Made by a program: the position numbers and the translations under genes
Shown here: piece by piece, positions 1 through 8,169 of the stretch
Layout: every line of letters begins with the position of its first letter
Position numbering within the stretch: position 1 is the stretch's first letter
Assembly: GCA_029212425.1 (NCBI GenBank)
Contig: JARGNC010000050.1
Location: 1 to 14,524 of the forward strand
DNA: 14,524 nt
From: Phycisphaerales bacterium
Lineage (GTDB): Bacteria > Planctomycetota > Phycisphaerae > Phycisphaerales > UBA1924
Reading direction: 5' to 3'
Notes under the pieces: model-generated
The model's input: the letters and a program-made list of their open reading frames with translations, nothing else
What the model was told of the DNA's origin: nothing
The model's database searches: none

Positions 1-16
1 CCAACCAACCAAAATT

Positions 17-50
17 ACAAAGGCCGGATCATCACCGATCCGGCCTTTGT
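17..50 (-). terminator. Perfect 14-bp hairpin, likely terminator after the MocA-like gene
   Basis: The arms at 17-30 and 37-50 are exact inverted repeats around a 6-base loop (ATCACC). The stem touches the TAA stop (50-52) of the minus-strand gene, where a terminator is expected. Neither side has a long T run: the minus-strand RNA continues as a short U3 and then GUAAUUUU. Termination may therefore be weak, or the hairpin may serve both strands and also close a plus-strand gene lying before the window. Confidence 0.7.
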
Positions 51-1093
51 TATACCTCCATCAACAAACGACGGATCGTCTCGGGAGTCTCACCCTGCCC
101 CGTCCGCGCGCTCAGCAAAGCCGTATGCCCCATCGCAAGCACAGACGCATGATCCACAGGAGATCGCACAGGTCCCACACCAGAACACAACTGAATCAAC
201 TGCTCCGTCAATCGCATCGAAGACGGATCAACCCCCGCTTGCATCTCCATCGAATACGAATCAATCTCATCCCCCGATTGATCCAGCCGAACGAACCCAC
301 CGTCCCGCACACGGATCTCCCCCTCATCGCCGAGCAGCGTCATCATCAACCCCGACCGCCCAACCTGATCCGACACCTGCACCAGCACCCCGCGTCCATC
401 GGTCATCCGCAGGTGCGCCGCCATGATCCCATGCAATCCACGCAGCGACTGCCCCGGAAGCTGATGCAAACCATTCACACTCGCGCTCGCCCCACCCTGA
501 TACGATGCATCAATTATCTCAGGCACCCCCACCAGCGTCCGCACCAGATCCATCGCCTCAAAAACACGCGCCCCAAGCGATCCAAACGCTTTCGGTGCGC
601 ACAACGAAACCGACATCGACCTGATCACCCCAAAGGTCTCCAGCGTCGCCATCAGCTCATCAATCAGCCGCCCCCTCCGAACCATCGGCACCACTCGCAC
701 AAACTCCCCGAACGCGCCGGTATGGATCGCATCCGTCCATCCCGTACCAGAGATCACCGTCGCCTCTCCAGGGATTGGCTCCATCGTCGCCACCGCAACA
801 TCCCTGCTGTGCGCATGCTGGAGCGCCCCCAAATCCCCCTCCAGATCCGAAGTCCCAAACCCGCCAGGCGACGCAAGCAGCACCAAGTCCGGACTCTCCG
901 AACTGAGCATGTGCCTCAGATCATCCTGCACACTGCACCCAAATCCCTGCGCCACCGCCCCAGACTGCGCCGCGATCGGCGATCCAGCACCAAGAACCTC
1001 GATCCCCCCCGCCGACAGCACACCTGCAAGCATCTCAACCTGCTCAGGAACCGCCCACACCATCGCACTCGTAGAAGCCCGATTTGTACTCAT
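50..1093 (-). CDS. Degenerate Gfo/Idh/MocA-type oxidoreductase-like protein
   Basis: A 347-residue protein that I place, at fold level, with the Gfo/Idh/MocA family of NAD(P)-dependent sugar and polyol dehydrogenases. Residues about 52-75 (CSVQDDLRHML...PDLVLLASPG) resemble the family's '..y.dl.eml....D.V.iatp' segment. Residues 133-165 fit the stretch leading into the beta-sheet domain. The end (HASVLAMGHTALLSARTGQGETPETI, shown only in part: SVLAMGHTALLSARTGQ, 318-333) is a typical family C-terminus. The glycine-rich GxGxxG loop is not visible near the N-terminus. The EKP motif that carries the catalytic lysine reads MEP (104-106). It may therefore be a non-catalytic or altered member. An in-frame TTG at 1132 would add 13 residues. 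I chose ATG at 1093 because GGGG lies just before it and because the added residues would overlap the likely promoter. It is divergent from rnpB and no partner gene is in view. Substrate unknown. Confidence 0.6.
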   Translation of the reverse strand: MSTNRASTSAMVWAVPEQVEMLAGVLSAGGIEVLGAGSPIAAQSGAVAQGFGCSVQDDLRHMLSSESPDLVLLASPGGFGTSDLEGDLGALQHAHSRDVAVATMEPIPGEATVISGTGWTDAIHTGAFGEFVRVVPMVRRGRLIDELMATLETFGVIRSMSVSLCAPKAFGSLGARVFEAMDLVRTLVGVPEIIDASYQGGASASVNGLHQLPGQSLRGLHGIMAAHLRMTDGRGVLVQVSDQVGRSGLMMTLLGDEGEIRVRDGGFVRLDQSGDEIDSYSMEMQAGVDPSSMRLTEQLIQLCSGVGPVRSPVDHASVLAMGHTALLSARTGQGETPETIRRLLMEV

Positions 1094-1139
1094 AACCCCA
1101 TGATACATAAAAACTAGCACCCTGCACACCAATCAGCCG

Positions 1140-1145
1140 TATAAT
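1140..1145 (+). promoter_or_regulatory. -10 box of the rnpB promoter
   Basis: An exact TATAAT sits here. The predicted 5' end of the RNase P RNA, the first base of helix P1 at 1151, lies 6 bases after it, which is the normal -10 to start-site distance. No good TTGACA-like -35 hexamer is found 16-18 bases upstream. The promoter is inferred from the -10 match and its position only. Confidence 0.65.
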
Positions 1146-1150
1146 CACAC

Positions 1151-1625
<475 letters not shown>

Positions 1626-1635
1626 TAGCCGCAAA

Positions 1636-1675
1636 CGCACCCCTTTGGGAATACCAAAGGGGTGCGGCCTTTTTT
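1636..1675 (+). terminator. Rho-independent terminator of rnpB
   Basis: A perfect 13-bp stem (1636-1648 with 1654-1666) has a 5-base loop and is followed, after GCC, by six T (1670-1675). This is a strong intrinsic terminator for rnpB, starting about 10 bases after the mature 3' end. Read on the minus strand, the same stem lies 28 bases past the stop of the OppC-like gene and could stop that operon too. The T run on that side is poor (TTTGCGG). Confidence 0.92.
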
Positions 1676-1693
1676 CAACCCAGTCTTTGCTTC

Positions 1694-3292
1694 TCAACCA
1701 ACATGCTTCGGATCAAACGCATCCTGCAGCGCATCCGTCAGCACATTAAACGCCAGCACCAGCACGAACATAAAGAATGTCGCTGCGCCGATCTGCCAGA
1801 AGAACCCTGCCACCACTTCAGGTTTGCTCTGCGAGATCATGATCCCCCAGCTCGCACCGTTCTTGAGTCCAAGACCCAGGAAGGTCAGCACAACCTCACC
1901 CTTGATCGCGCCAATAAACAGCAGCGACATGTTGATGAACATCAGGTGCGAAGTATTCGGGATGATGTGACGAGTCAGAATCCGCCACTTGCTCGCCCCC
2001 AGCGCCTGCGCCGCCTGCACATAGTCCAGCGACCGAAGCTTGAGCGTTTCTCCACGCGTCACACGACAAGGCCCAATCCAGTATGTCAACGAGAACGCGA
2101 CATACAACGGGATCAAGGTCCCCTCAAACATCGACCCCGTAAACATAAACGCGAGCACAACAAGCAACACCAGATACGGAATCGACGAAAATGTCGAGTA
2201 CAACCAGATGACAGCATGATCCGTAATTCCACCGAAGTACCCCGCCGCCGCTCCGATCAACGATCCGAACAGCACCGCGACAAACGAAACCACAACCCCC
2301 ACCTGGATTGCGACCTTCGCAGAATACAGCGCACGCAGCATGATCGAACGCCCCTGCTGATCCGTCCCGAGCATCATCCGGAACTTGTACACCAATCCAC
2401 CAAGCCCCTCTGGGACCGGATACATGTCTGTGAGGATTGGCTCCAAATCATCGAGGGACTTGTACACAGCCGCATCGATCCCCGGACCAGCATCAACCAC
2501 TGCAGCCGCAAGCCGCTCGACCAACTGCTCATCATAAATCGGATCCATTGGAGACAAATCAAAAGCCGCATCCATCGATTCCTGCAGCGGTTGAACATCA
2601 ACCGCCGCAACCGGATCACCCTCTGGAGCCTGCGCCGAGTAATCCTCGATCAACACCAAAATCTCATCAAGTGTCAGCGCGACCTCTTCGCCAGCAATCT
2701 CCCATGCCTCGCTGTCTACCTCAGTCGCCTCGTACGCCGCTCGAAAAGCCGTCAACTTCTCGATCCCGATACCGATTTGCGGAAGCTTATCACGCAGCAA
2801 TCGCATCCGCCCCTGCCGTTCAAACACTCCCTCAGCTTCATCGTACCGAGCACGCAACTCATCAATCGGCAAGTCTGCAATCTTCCGCTCAGCAAGCGCG
2901 ACCGATTTCCGGATCGCTTCTTCTGACCGTCCTTCAACCGTCCCACTCCCTGCTTGATCAAGTTCATCGAACATCTTGGAAATATGCTCAAAATAGAACC
3001 CAACCTGCTCCATCCGCTTGCTCGGTTCCGCGTGGATACCAAACCCAAGCTCATTGCTCGCACCAACGCGTTCAAGCGTACGCTCCGGAAGCAGCGCCCC
3101 CATAATCGGACGCTGTCGCAGATCAAATGTCTCTGTCGTCTTCCCAACCCACGCCACCAACTGCATCGTGAGTATCCAAACAAACAACAGCATGTACAAC
3201 GAGATGATCCCCGAAGCAACCATCGCGCCCCGGTTCCCCATCAGCTTCCGCATCGCTGGAGATTCTTTCAATCGATCACGGATCTTGCTCAT
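1694..3292 (-). CDS. OppC/DppC-like ABC transporter permease with a large extra domain
   Basis: Inner-membrane permease subunit of a peptide-type (OppABCDF family) ABC importer, 532 residues against about 300 usual for OppC. Residues 24-48 form the first membrane segment. The core starts at LGTDQQGRS (308-316), matching the family's HPFGTDxxGRD. The remaining membrane segments lie at about 327-351, 365-385, 392-408, 450-475 and 500-520. The ATPase-contacting EAA loop is at about 425-446 (VQAAQALGASKWRILTRHII). Between membrane segment 1 and the GTD motif lie some 260 residues (about 49-307), acidic and probably largely helical; roughly 40 are normal. By OppC topology this part lies outside the inner membrane, facing the binding protein. 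The start is ATG at 3292, with GAGG five bases upstream and a 4-base ATGA overlap with the OppB-like gene, so translation is probably coupled. It is the last gene of the operon. Transported substrate unknown. Confidence 0.9.
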   Translation of the reverse strand: MSKIRDRLKESPAMRKLMGNRGAMVASGIISLYMLLFVWILTMQLVAWVGKTTETFDLRQRPIMGALLPERTLERVGASNELGFGIHAEPSKRMEQVGFYFEHISKMFDELDQAGSGTVEGRSEEAIRKSVALAERKIADLPIDELRARYDEAEGVFERQGRMRLLRDKLPQIGIGIEKLTAFRAAYEATEVDSEAWEIAGEEVALTLDEILVLIEDYSAQAPEGDPVAAVDVQPLQESMDAAFDLSPMDPIYDEQLVERLAAAVVDAGPGIDAAVYKSLDDLEPILTDMYPVPEGLGGLVYKFRMMLGTDQQGRSIMLRALYSAKVAIQVGVVVSFVAVLFGSLIGAAAGYFGGITDHAVIWLYSTFSSIPYLVLLVVLAFMFTGSMFEGTLIPLYVAFSLTYWIGPCRVTRGETLKLRSLDYVQAAQALGASKWRILTRHIIPNTSHLMFINMSLLFIGAIKGEVVLTFLGLGLKNGASWGIMISQSKPEVVAGFFWQIGAATFFMFVLVLAFNVLTDALQDAFDPKHVG

Positions 3293-4266
3293 GACAACCT
3301 CACCCGTGGATCAACAAGTGCATACAGCACATCTGTCAGAATATTGGAAGCAATAAACAACGCAGCAAACAACGCCGTAAAGGTCTGAATCACCGGGAAG
3401 TCCTTAGAGTTGATCGCGTTGATCAGCGTCCGACCCATCCCAGGAATCCCGAAGAACACCTCAATCAGAATCGAACCCGTAATCACAAAAGGAAGCGAGA
3501 TCATGATCCGCGTAATAATCGGGATCATCGCATTCTTGAGCATGTGCACGAACATCACACGACGAGTGCTCGCCCCCTTCGCCTTCGCCGTCCGGATGTA
3601 ATCCTTCGCCGATTCCTCCACCATGACCGCGCGATAGAACCGCGTGTCATACCCAAGCGCCACAACACAGTTGATCAACACAGGGAGCATACAAAAACTC
3701 ACCCAGTGCGAAGGACTGAAGAAGAACCACTGACTCTCCCCCGCCGAAGCATCAACCGCAACTTCAAAAGGCCAACCATCAATCGATTCACTCGGGACAT
3801 ACGCACCAAAGTACTGTCCCAAAATGATGTACACCAACACCGAGATACTCATCCCAATCACCGCGATGAACATCAGCGAACGATCAACCGCTTTCCCACG
3901 ATTGAACGCAGAAACCAACCCAACACAAATCGCGATCGTCGCGGTAATCGCGAGCGTCGGAATTGTGATCGCCATTGATGGAGGCACCGCATTGAAAATC
4001 ATCTCAGAAACCGGGAATCCCTGATCCCAGCTCCGTTCCGAAAAATCGAGCGTCACCAACTTCTTCAAAAACACACCATACTGAACAATGAAAGGCTCAT
4101 CCAGCCCCATTTCTTCAGTCAGCAACCGGATCTGTTCAGGCCCAGCATTCTTACCAAGCTGCGCCGAAACAGGATCGTTCACCCGCAACGCAAGCATCAG
4201 CACAAACACAATCGCAAGAAACACCGGGATGTTGTACAGCGTTCGCCGGACGATATAGGTCCACAC
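3289..4266 (-). CDS. OppB/DppB-like ABC transporter permease
   Basis: First inner-membrane permease of the peptide-type importer, 325 residues, the normal size for OppB/DppB. The N-terminus (WTYIVRRTLYNIPVFLAIVF) is the classic start of the family, with membrane segment 1 at about 10-28. The GLDEPFIVQY region (54-63) and the LDFSERS stretch (73-79) precede membrane segments at about 98-120, 131-154, 190-206, 248-270 and 294-315. The EAA loop lies at about 222-245 (DYIRTAKAKGASTRRVM). The C-terminus VDPRVRLS is typical. I chose the GTG at 4266 because GGAG (4276-4279) lies nine bases before it; a TTG at 4281 in the same frame would sit on that site. The gene follows the binding-protein gene after 76 bases and overlaps the OppC-like gene by ATGA. 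Confidence 0.92.
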   Translation of the reverse strand: MWTYIVRRTLYNIPVFLAIVFVLMLALRVNDPVSAQLGKNAGPEQIRLLTEEMGLDEPFIVQYGVFLKKLVTLDFSERSWDQGFPVSEMIFNAVPPSMAITIPTLAITATIAICVGLVSAFNRGKAVDRSLMFIAVIGMSISVLVYIILGQYFGAYVPSESIDGWPFEVAVDASAGESQWFFFSPSHWVSFCMLPVLINCVVALGYDTRFYRAVMVEESAKDYIRTAKAKGASTRRVMFVHMLKNAMIPIITRIMISLPFVITGSILIEVFFGIPGMGRTLINAINSKDFPVIQTFTALFAALFIASNILTDVLYALVDPRVRLS

Positions 4267-4342
4267 AGGTCCACACTCCAAGAATCAATCACAGACCCCG
4301 ATCCAACGATGAATCAAGACCCAAGAGCCCATCATACGGCCC

Positions 4343-6127
4343 TTACTCCCGCTTGGAGTCGTCCACATCCAGATACTTGAACCATCCGTAGTACCGCTCG
4401 GTTGGTTTACAGTTGAGCAACCACGGACTCATCAGATAGAACCGCTCGCGAGCCATACCACCAACATACGCACAATCATCGAGAATCATGTCCCGCATCT
4501 GCGCGTAAATCGCTGTCCGCTCATCGCTTGGCCCCATCGTGAGCACCTTCTCATACAACGCATCGTAATCAGCACGCTTGTAGTTGTAGTGATTCGATCC
4601 AGGCGACTCGTTCGGCCCATAGAACAGCGCAAGATTGTTCTCGCCATCCGGATAATCACTCGACCAAGCAAACCCAAAGAACGGCGCCTTCTTCTTGTTA
4701 ATTGATTCAATCAGCGTCGAGAAATCCAAAAACACTGGATCAAACTTGATATTCACCTCAGCAAGCTGACGCTTGACCATCTCACTGACCGCGTTATTGA
4801 GCGCATTCTGACTGGTATAGAACCGAATCGCAGGCAGCCCCTTGCCGTCTGGGTATCCCGCAGCCGCAAGCATCTCGCGTGCCTTCGCAATGTTCCGCCC
4901 GCGTGCCGCCGCATCCGAACGCCCCCCCTCAGGGTGACCATCGAGACCCGGAGGGATCGGCCCGTCATACACAATCCGTCGCCCGCTGTAGAAAGTCTCA
5001 TTAATCTCATCCAGATCAATCGCATACGAGATCGCACGACGAAGCGCACGCTTCTCCTCCGTATACCCGCCGACCAACTCGTCCTCCATGTTGAATCCAC
5101 GGAAAGTGAAGTCCAACAGCTTGTTCGAGTGAGGACGCATCCCCTTGCGAAGGAACTCTTCCTTCAACTCCTTGGAAGAACGATCAAACGCCTCCTGGAA
5201 GTAGTCCTCAGGAACCTGCGTGTATCCAAGGTTCCCAGCATTGAACTCCAGCCACATCGGCTGATCCTCAATAAACATCGTGAACTCAACCCGGTCCACG
5301 AACGGCACCTGCTTGCCCGCAGCGCGATGCAAACGAGCACGCTTATCCTCACGCGACCACTGATCACGATCAGGATAGAGCACCTCGTGATAGTTCGGAT
5401 TCCGATTCGCGGTCAACGACTGCTTCGGAACCCAAGTGTCCAAGATAAACGGCCCCGTCCCAACAGGATTCCGCGAAAAATCCTTCCCATACATCTCAAC
5501 CGCTTCATGAGGCACAACCGAAGTCTGGAACATCCACAGCACATACAAGAACCGATAGACCGGCTTGGTCAGCACAATCTCAAACTCACGATCGTTGATT
5601 TTCCGGAATCCATCGACCGGCGCATCGTAATCGAACTCATCCGCAGCATTCTGCGCATCCTTGTATTCATTGAACCCAAGAATCGTCCCGTCCAGCAACC
5701 ACCAGTTCTCAAGTTTGTGTTCATCGTCAGCCAATCGCTTCAACGAATAAAACACATCTTCAGGAGTAATCGCGCGCCCCTTCCCACCGGGGAAGCACTT
5801 GTTGTCATGAAAATACACGCCCTCTTTGAGTGTAAAGTGCCAAGTCGTCCCACCATCCTCACTTGTAGGCATCTCCGAGAGCAGCAAAGGCTCCATTTCC
5901 ATCGGACTCGCATACTGATTCGTCAGCAGTGTCTCATAGAACTGAGCACACGCCATGTTGTCGTAGGTCGTCGATCCCTCAACCGGATCCAAACTCTTTG
6001 GACCATCAGTACGGATCGGAAGCTGCATGACCTTCAGATCTTCTTTTTCAGCCGCTACAGCCGATCCAGCACCAAGAGCACACATCGCTGCCAAACCCAA
6101 CGCCACGACTTTCCTAGAAATCAGCAT
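4343..6127 (-). CDS. Extracellular solute-binding protein, family 5 (OppA/DppA-like)
   Basis: Exported substrate-binding subunit of the peptide-type importer, 594 residues. Residues 1 to about 26 form a Sec signal peptide: ISRK, a hydrophobic core (VVALGLAAMCALGAG) and an A-V-A-A cleavage region. There is no proper lipobox, so it is probably periplasmic and not lipid-anchored. Family 5 features follow in order: SLDP and YDN...YETLL, TWHFTLKEGVYFHDN, AITPEDVFYSLKRL, NPVGTGPFIL, the RRAISYAID segment and AREMLAAAGYPDGKGLP. Ligand could be peptides, nickel, opines or sugars; the family does not settle it. The start is the ATG at 6127 with GGAGG (6135-6139) seven bases before it. An in-frame ATG at 6184 would put 19 residues before the signal peptide. 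It leads the three-gene importer operon. Confidence 0.93.
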   Translation of the reverse strand: MLISRKVVALGLAAMCALGAGSAVAAEKEDLKVMQLPIRTDGPKSLDPVEGSTTYDNMACAQFYETLLTNQYASPMEMEPLLLSEMPTSEDGGTTWHFTLKEGVYFHDNKCFPGGKGRAITPEDVFYSLKRLADDEHKLENWWLLDGTILGFNEYKDAQNAADEFDYDAPVDGFRKINDREFEIVLTKPVYRFLYVLWMFQTSVVPHEAVEMYGKDFSRNPVGTGPFILDTWVPKQSLTANRNPNYHEVLYPDRDQWSREDKRARLHRAAGKQVPFVDRVEFTMFIEDQPMWLEFNAGNLGYTQVPEDYFQEAFDRSSKELKEEFLRKGMRPHSNKLLDFTFRGFNMEDELVGGYTEEKRALRRAISYAIDLDEINETFYSGRRIVYDGPIPPGLDGHPEGGRSDAAARGRNIAKAREMLAAAGYPDGKGLPAIRFYTSQNALNNAVSEMVKRQLAEVNIKFDPVFLDFSTLIESINKKKAPFFGFAWSSDYPDGENNLALFYGPNESPGSNHYNYKRADYDALYEKVLTMGPSDERTAIYAQMRDMILDDCAYVGGMARERFYLMSPWLLNCKPTERYYGWFKYLDVDDSKRE

Positions 6128-6182
6128 ACAAAATCCTCCATGGTCCAAACCCGGCATCAGCCGAGCGTTGATCAGTGTCCAC

Positions 6183-6212
6183 ATCCTATGCGAACTCCCC
6201 CCCCAACCTCAA
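6183..6212 (-). promoter_or_regulatory. Possible promoter of the importer operon
   Basis: On the minus strand TTGAGG (6207-6212) and TAGGAT (6183-6188) are spaced 18 bases apart, a moderate sigma-70-like match. They lie upstream of the binding-protein gene and of its GGAGG site (6135-6139). The spacer contains a run of eight G on this strand. The region is shared with the divergent PLP-enzyme gene. This is a sequence match only. Confidence 0.35.
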
Positions 6213-7351
6213 ATCCCACCACGCCCAACCTGACGATAATTCCAAAAGATATGCCAAACACACCCACCGAATCAGCCAGCGCCACCCATGTCACCCGAGA
6301 TGGTCATCCATTCCTTACCTTCGGAGGATGCAACTACCTCGGACTCGCTCACAACCCTGAGGTCATCGCCGCCGCCCAAGCCGCCCTCACCACCTTCGGA
6401 CTCTCCACCTCCGCCTCGCGCCAAACCACCGGGAATGCCCAACCCCACTCCGACCTCGAAACCACGCTCGCAAACTTCACCGGATTCGACGACGCCCTCC
6501 TCGTCCCCGATGGATATACCGCCAACCTCGCCGCCCTCCAAGGCCTTGCCGCCATCGGCATCAACCACGCCGTCATCGACGCCCGCGCCCACGCATCGCT
6601 CAAGGACGCCGCGAACCTCGCGCAAATGACCATCCACACCTACGACCATCTCAACCCAACCCACGCCCACCAGATTCTCGCAACCCTCGACACCCCCGCC
6701 GTGGTCCTCACTGACGCCGTCTTCACCACCGACGGCGACCTCGCCCCCCTCCAAGAACTCCTCAGCAACATCAGCCACCACATCCTCCTCATCGACGACT
6801 GCCACGGCTTCACCGTCCTCGGAAACCAAGGACGAGGCACCGCCAACCACTTCAACCTCACCCACCCCAACCTCATGATGACCACCACCCTTGTCAAAGG
6901 GCTCGGCTCCGCAGGTGGTGTCGTCCTCGGATCTCCAAACCTCGTCGCCGCCTCACGCGACCACTCCACCGCATACATCTGCACCACCCCCGCATCCCCC
7001 GCACTCGCCGCCGCCGCGAGCACCGCACTCAGCCTCCTCCAAACCCAGCCAAGCATCCACGCGCAGCTCCTCGACAACATCAACAACACCCGCGCCATGC
7101 TCCGTTCCCACGGCATCCAAACACACAACCACCCAACCCCCATCTTCGCCTTCACGCTCGGAGAGGAATCAGACATGCTCCGCATCGAGCACGCACTCCT
7201 AGACGAACACATCATTCTCCCGCTCATGCAATACCCCAACGGCCCAGCCCCCACCTACTTCCGCCTCTCGATCAACGCATCGCACACCAAAGCACACATC
7301 GACCTGCTCGACCAAGCACTCACACACGCCCTGAAAGCACAACCAGCATGA
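6188..7351 (+). CDS. Alpha-oxoamine-synthase-type PLP enzyme (BioF/Kbl-like)
   Basis: A fold-type I PLP enzyme of the group that includes 8-amino-7-oxononanoate synthase, 2-amino-3-ketobutyrate CoA ligase, 5-aminolevulinate synthase and serine palmitoyltransferase. These condense an amino acid with an acyl-thioester. It is 387 residues from this start. Visible landmarks are FGGCNYLGLAHNPEV (45-59, family FxSNDYLGL), S-A-S-R (75-78), H87, GYTANLAAL (109-117), DARAHASLKD with the PLP-stacking His at 135, TDAVFTTDGDLAPL (175-188), DDCHGF (203-208; usual DEAHG/DDAHG) and TTTLVKGLGSAGG, with Lys237 as the Schiff-base lysine. ATG at 6251 is an alternative start (366 residues). The codons before it look unlike the rest of the gene, but the family length favours 6188. 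There is no clear ribosome site for either. The gene overlaps the phosphatase gene by ATGA. No bio, kbl/tdh or hem genes are nearby, so the substrate is open. Confidence 0.85.
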   Translation: MRTPPPTSNPTTPNLTIIPKDMPNTPTESASATHVTRDGHPFLTFGGCNYLGLAHNPEVIAAAQAALTTFGLSTSASRQTTGNAQPHSDLETTLANFTGFDDALLVPDGYTANLAALQGLAAIGINHAVIDARAHASLKDAANLAQMTIHTYDHLNPTHAHQILATLDTPAVVLTDAVFTTDGDLAPLQELLSNISHHILLIDDCHGFTVLGNQGRGTANHFNLTHPNLMMTTTLVKGLGSAGGVVLGSPNLVAASRDHSTAYICTTPASPALAAAASTALSLLQTQPSIHAQLLDNINNTRAMLRSHGIQTHNHPTPIFAFTLGEESDMLRIEHALLDEHIILPLMQYPNGPAPTYFRLSINASHTKAHIDLLDQALTHALKAQPA

Positions 7352-8163
7352 CCGAACTACCTACAACACCACCTACCGAAGAACTCCAAGAGCGTCTCGC
7401 CTTCGCCGCTGCCAACACCATGCCGTGCGCCAAGCTCGCGCTCAACTGGTTCGGGAAAGACACCTTCCAACCCGACCACAAATCCGATGGCACCCCCGTC
7501 ACCATCGCCGACCAATCTATCGAAACAGAACTTCGCAACCGCATCGCAAACGACTTCCCCGACGACGGAATCCTCGGAGAAGAGTTCCCCGACAAAGACG
7601 GCAGCAACAGCTACCAATGGGTCATCGACCCAATCGACGGCACCATCTCCTTCGTCCAAGGCATCCCCCTCTTCGGAACCATGCTCGCATGCCTCTACAA
7701 CGGAGTCCCCGTCCTCGGCGCCATCGCGATGCCATGCATCGACGAAATCGTCTACGCCGCAAACGGACTCGGATGCTTCCACAAAGTCTGCGAGGACGAC
7801 CCCAAACCCGCAAGAGTCAGCCAAGTCGATCAACTCGACGACGCCCTCGTCAACACCACCGCACTCACCTACTTCAACACCCCAGAACTCCGCGCCCTCT
7901 ACGACCAGATTGATCAGGAATCAAAGCACACACGCGGATTCCCTGACTGCTACGGCTTCGTCCTCCTCGCCACCGGACGAGTGGACGCCGTGATCGAACC
8001 CAATGTCTCCCTCTGGGACATCGCCTCCGTCCCCCCCATCATCCACGAAGCCGGAGGCATCTCCACCGACCTCAACGGCAAAGACACCGTACACACCAAC
8101 TCCATCATCGCCGCAACCCCAGGAGTCCACAAAGCACTCCTCGAACTGACTTCCAAGACTTAA
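7348..8163 (+). CDS. Inositol-monophosphatase-family phosphatase, HisN-like (putative histidinol-phosphatase)
   Basis: A Mg2+-dependent, Li+-sensitive-type phosphatase of the inositol monophosphatase superfamily, 271 residues, the normal size. The metal and substrate motifs are intact: KSDGTPVTIAD (45-55), GEEF with the metal-binding Glu (77-80), DPIDGT (94-99) and WDIASVPPIIHEAGG (223-237), whose Asp224 is the last metal ligand. The KSDGTPVT...GEEF pattern, SFVQGIPLFGTMLA (101-114) and the final motif resemble actinobacterial-type HisN, which removes phosphate from L-histidinol phosphate. No other his genes are present. A different sugar- or inositol-phosphate substrate is equally possible, so I give no gene symbol. 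Its ATG overlaps the stop of the PLP-enzyme gene (ATGA), implying coupled translation and perhaps a shared pathway. Confidence 0.87.
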   Translation: MTELPTTPPTEELQERLAFAAANTMPCAKLALNWFGKDTFQPDHKSDGTPVTIADQSIETELRNRIANDFPDDGILGEEFPDKDGSNSYQWVIDPIDGTISFVQGIPLFGTMLACLYNGVPVLGAIAMPCIDEIVYAANGLGCFHKVCEDDPKPARVSQVDQLDDALVNTTALTYFNTPELRALYDQIDQESKHTRGFPDCYGFVLLATGRVDAVIEPNVSLWDIASVPPIIHEAGGISTDLNGKDTVHTNSIIAATPGVHKALLELTSKT

Positions 8164-8169
8164 AGCAAT

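Noticed and set aside
47..1117. Long plus-strand open frame opposite the MocA-like gene
   Set aside because: Its product is dominated by Arg, His and Pro with no family resemblance. It arises from the base bias of the real minus-strand gene.
1703..2926. About 400-codon plus-strand frame opposite the OppC-like gene
   Set aside because: The product is Arg/His/Gln-rich without motifs, while the minus strand has a clear permease with EAA loop and coupled start.
4934..6187. Apparent upstream extension of the PLP-enzyme frame, making about 805 codons
   Set aside because: This part lies opposite the binding-protein gene and reads as low-complexity, basic sequence. The enzyme homology begins only after about 6251, so a start at 6188 or 6251 is sensible.
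6188..7351. Naming the PLP enzyme bioF or kbl
   Set aside because: Family motifs do not separate these activities and no pathway neighbours support either name.
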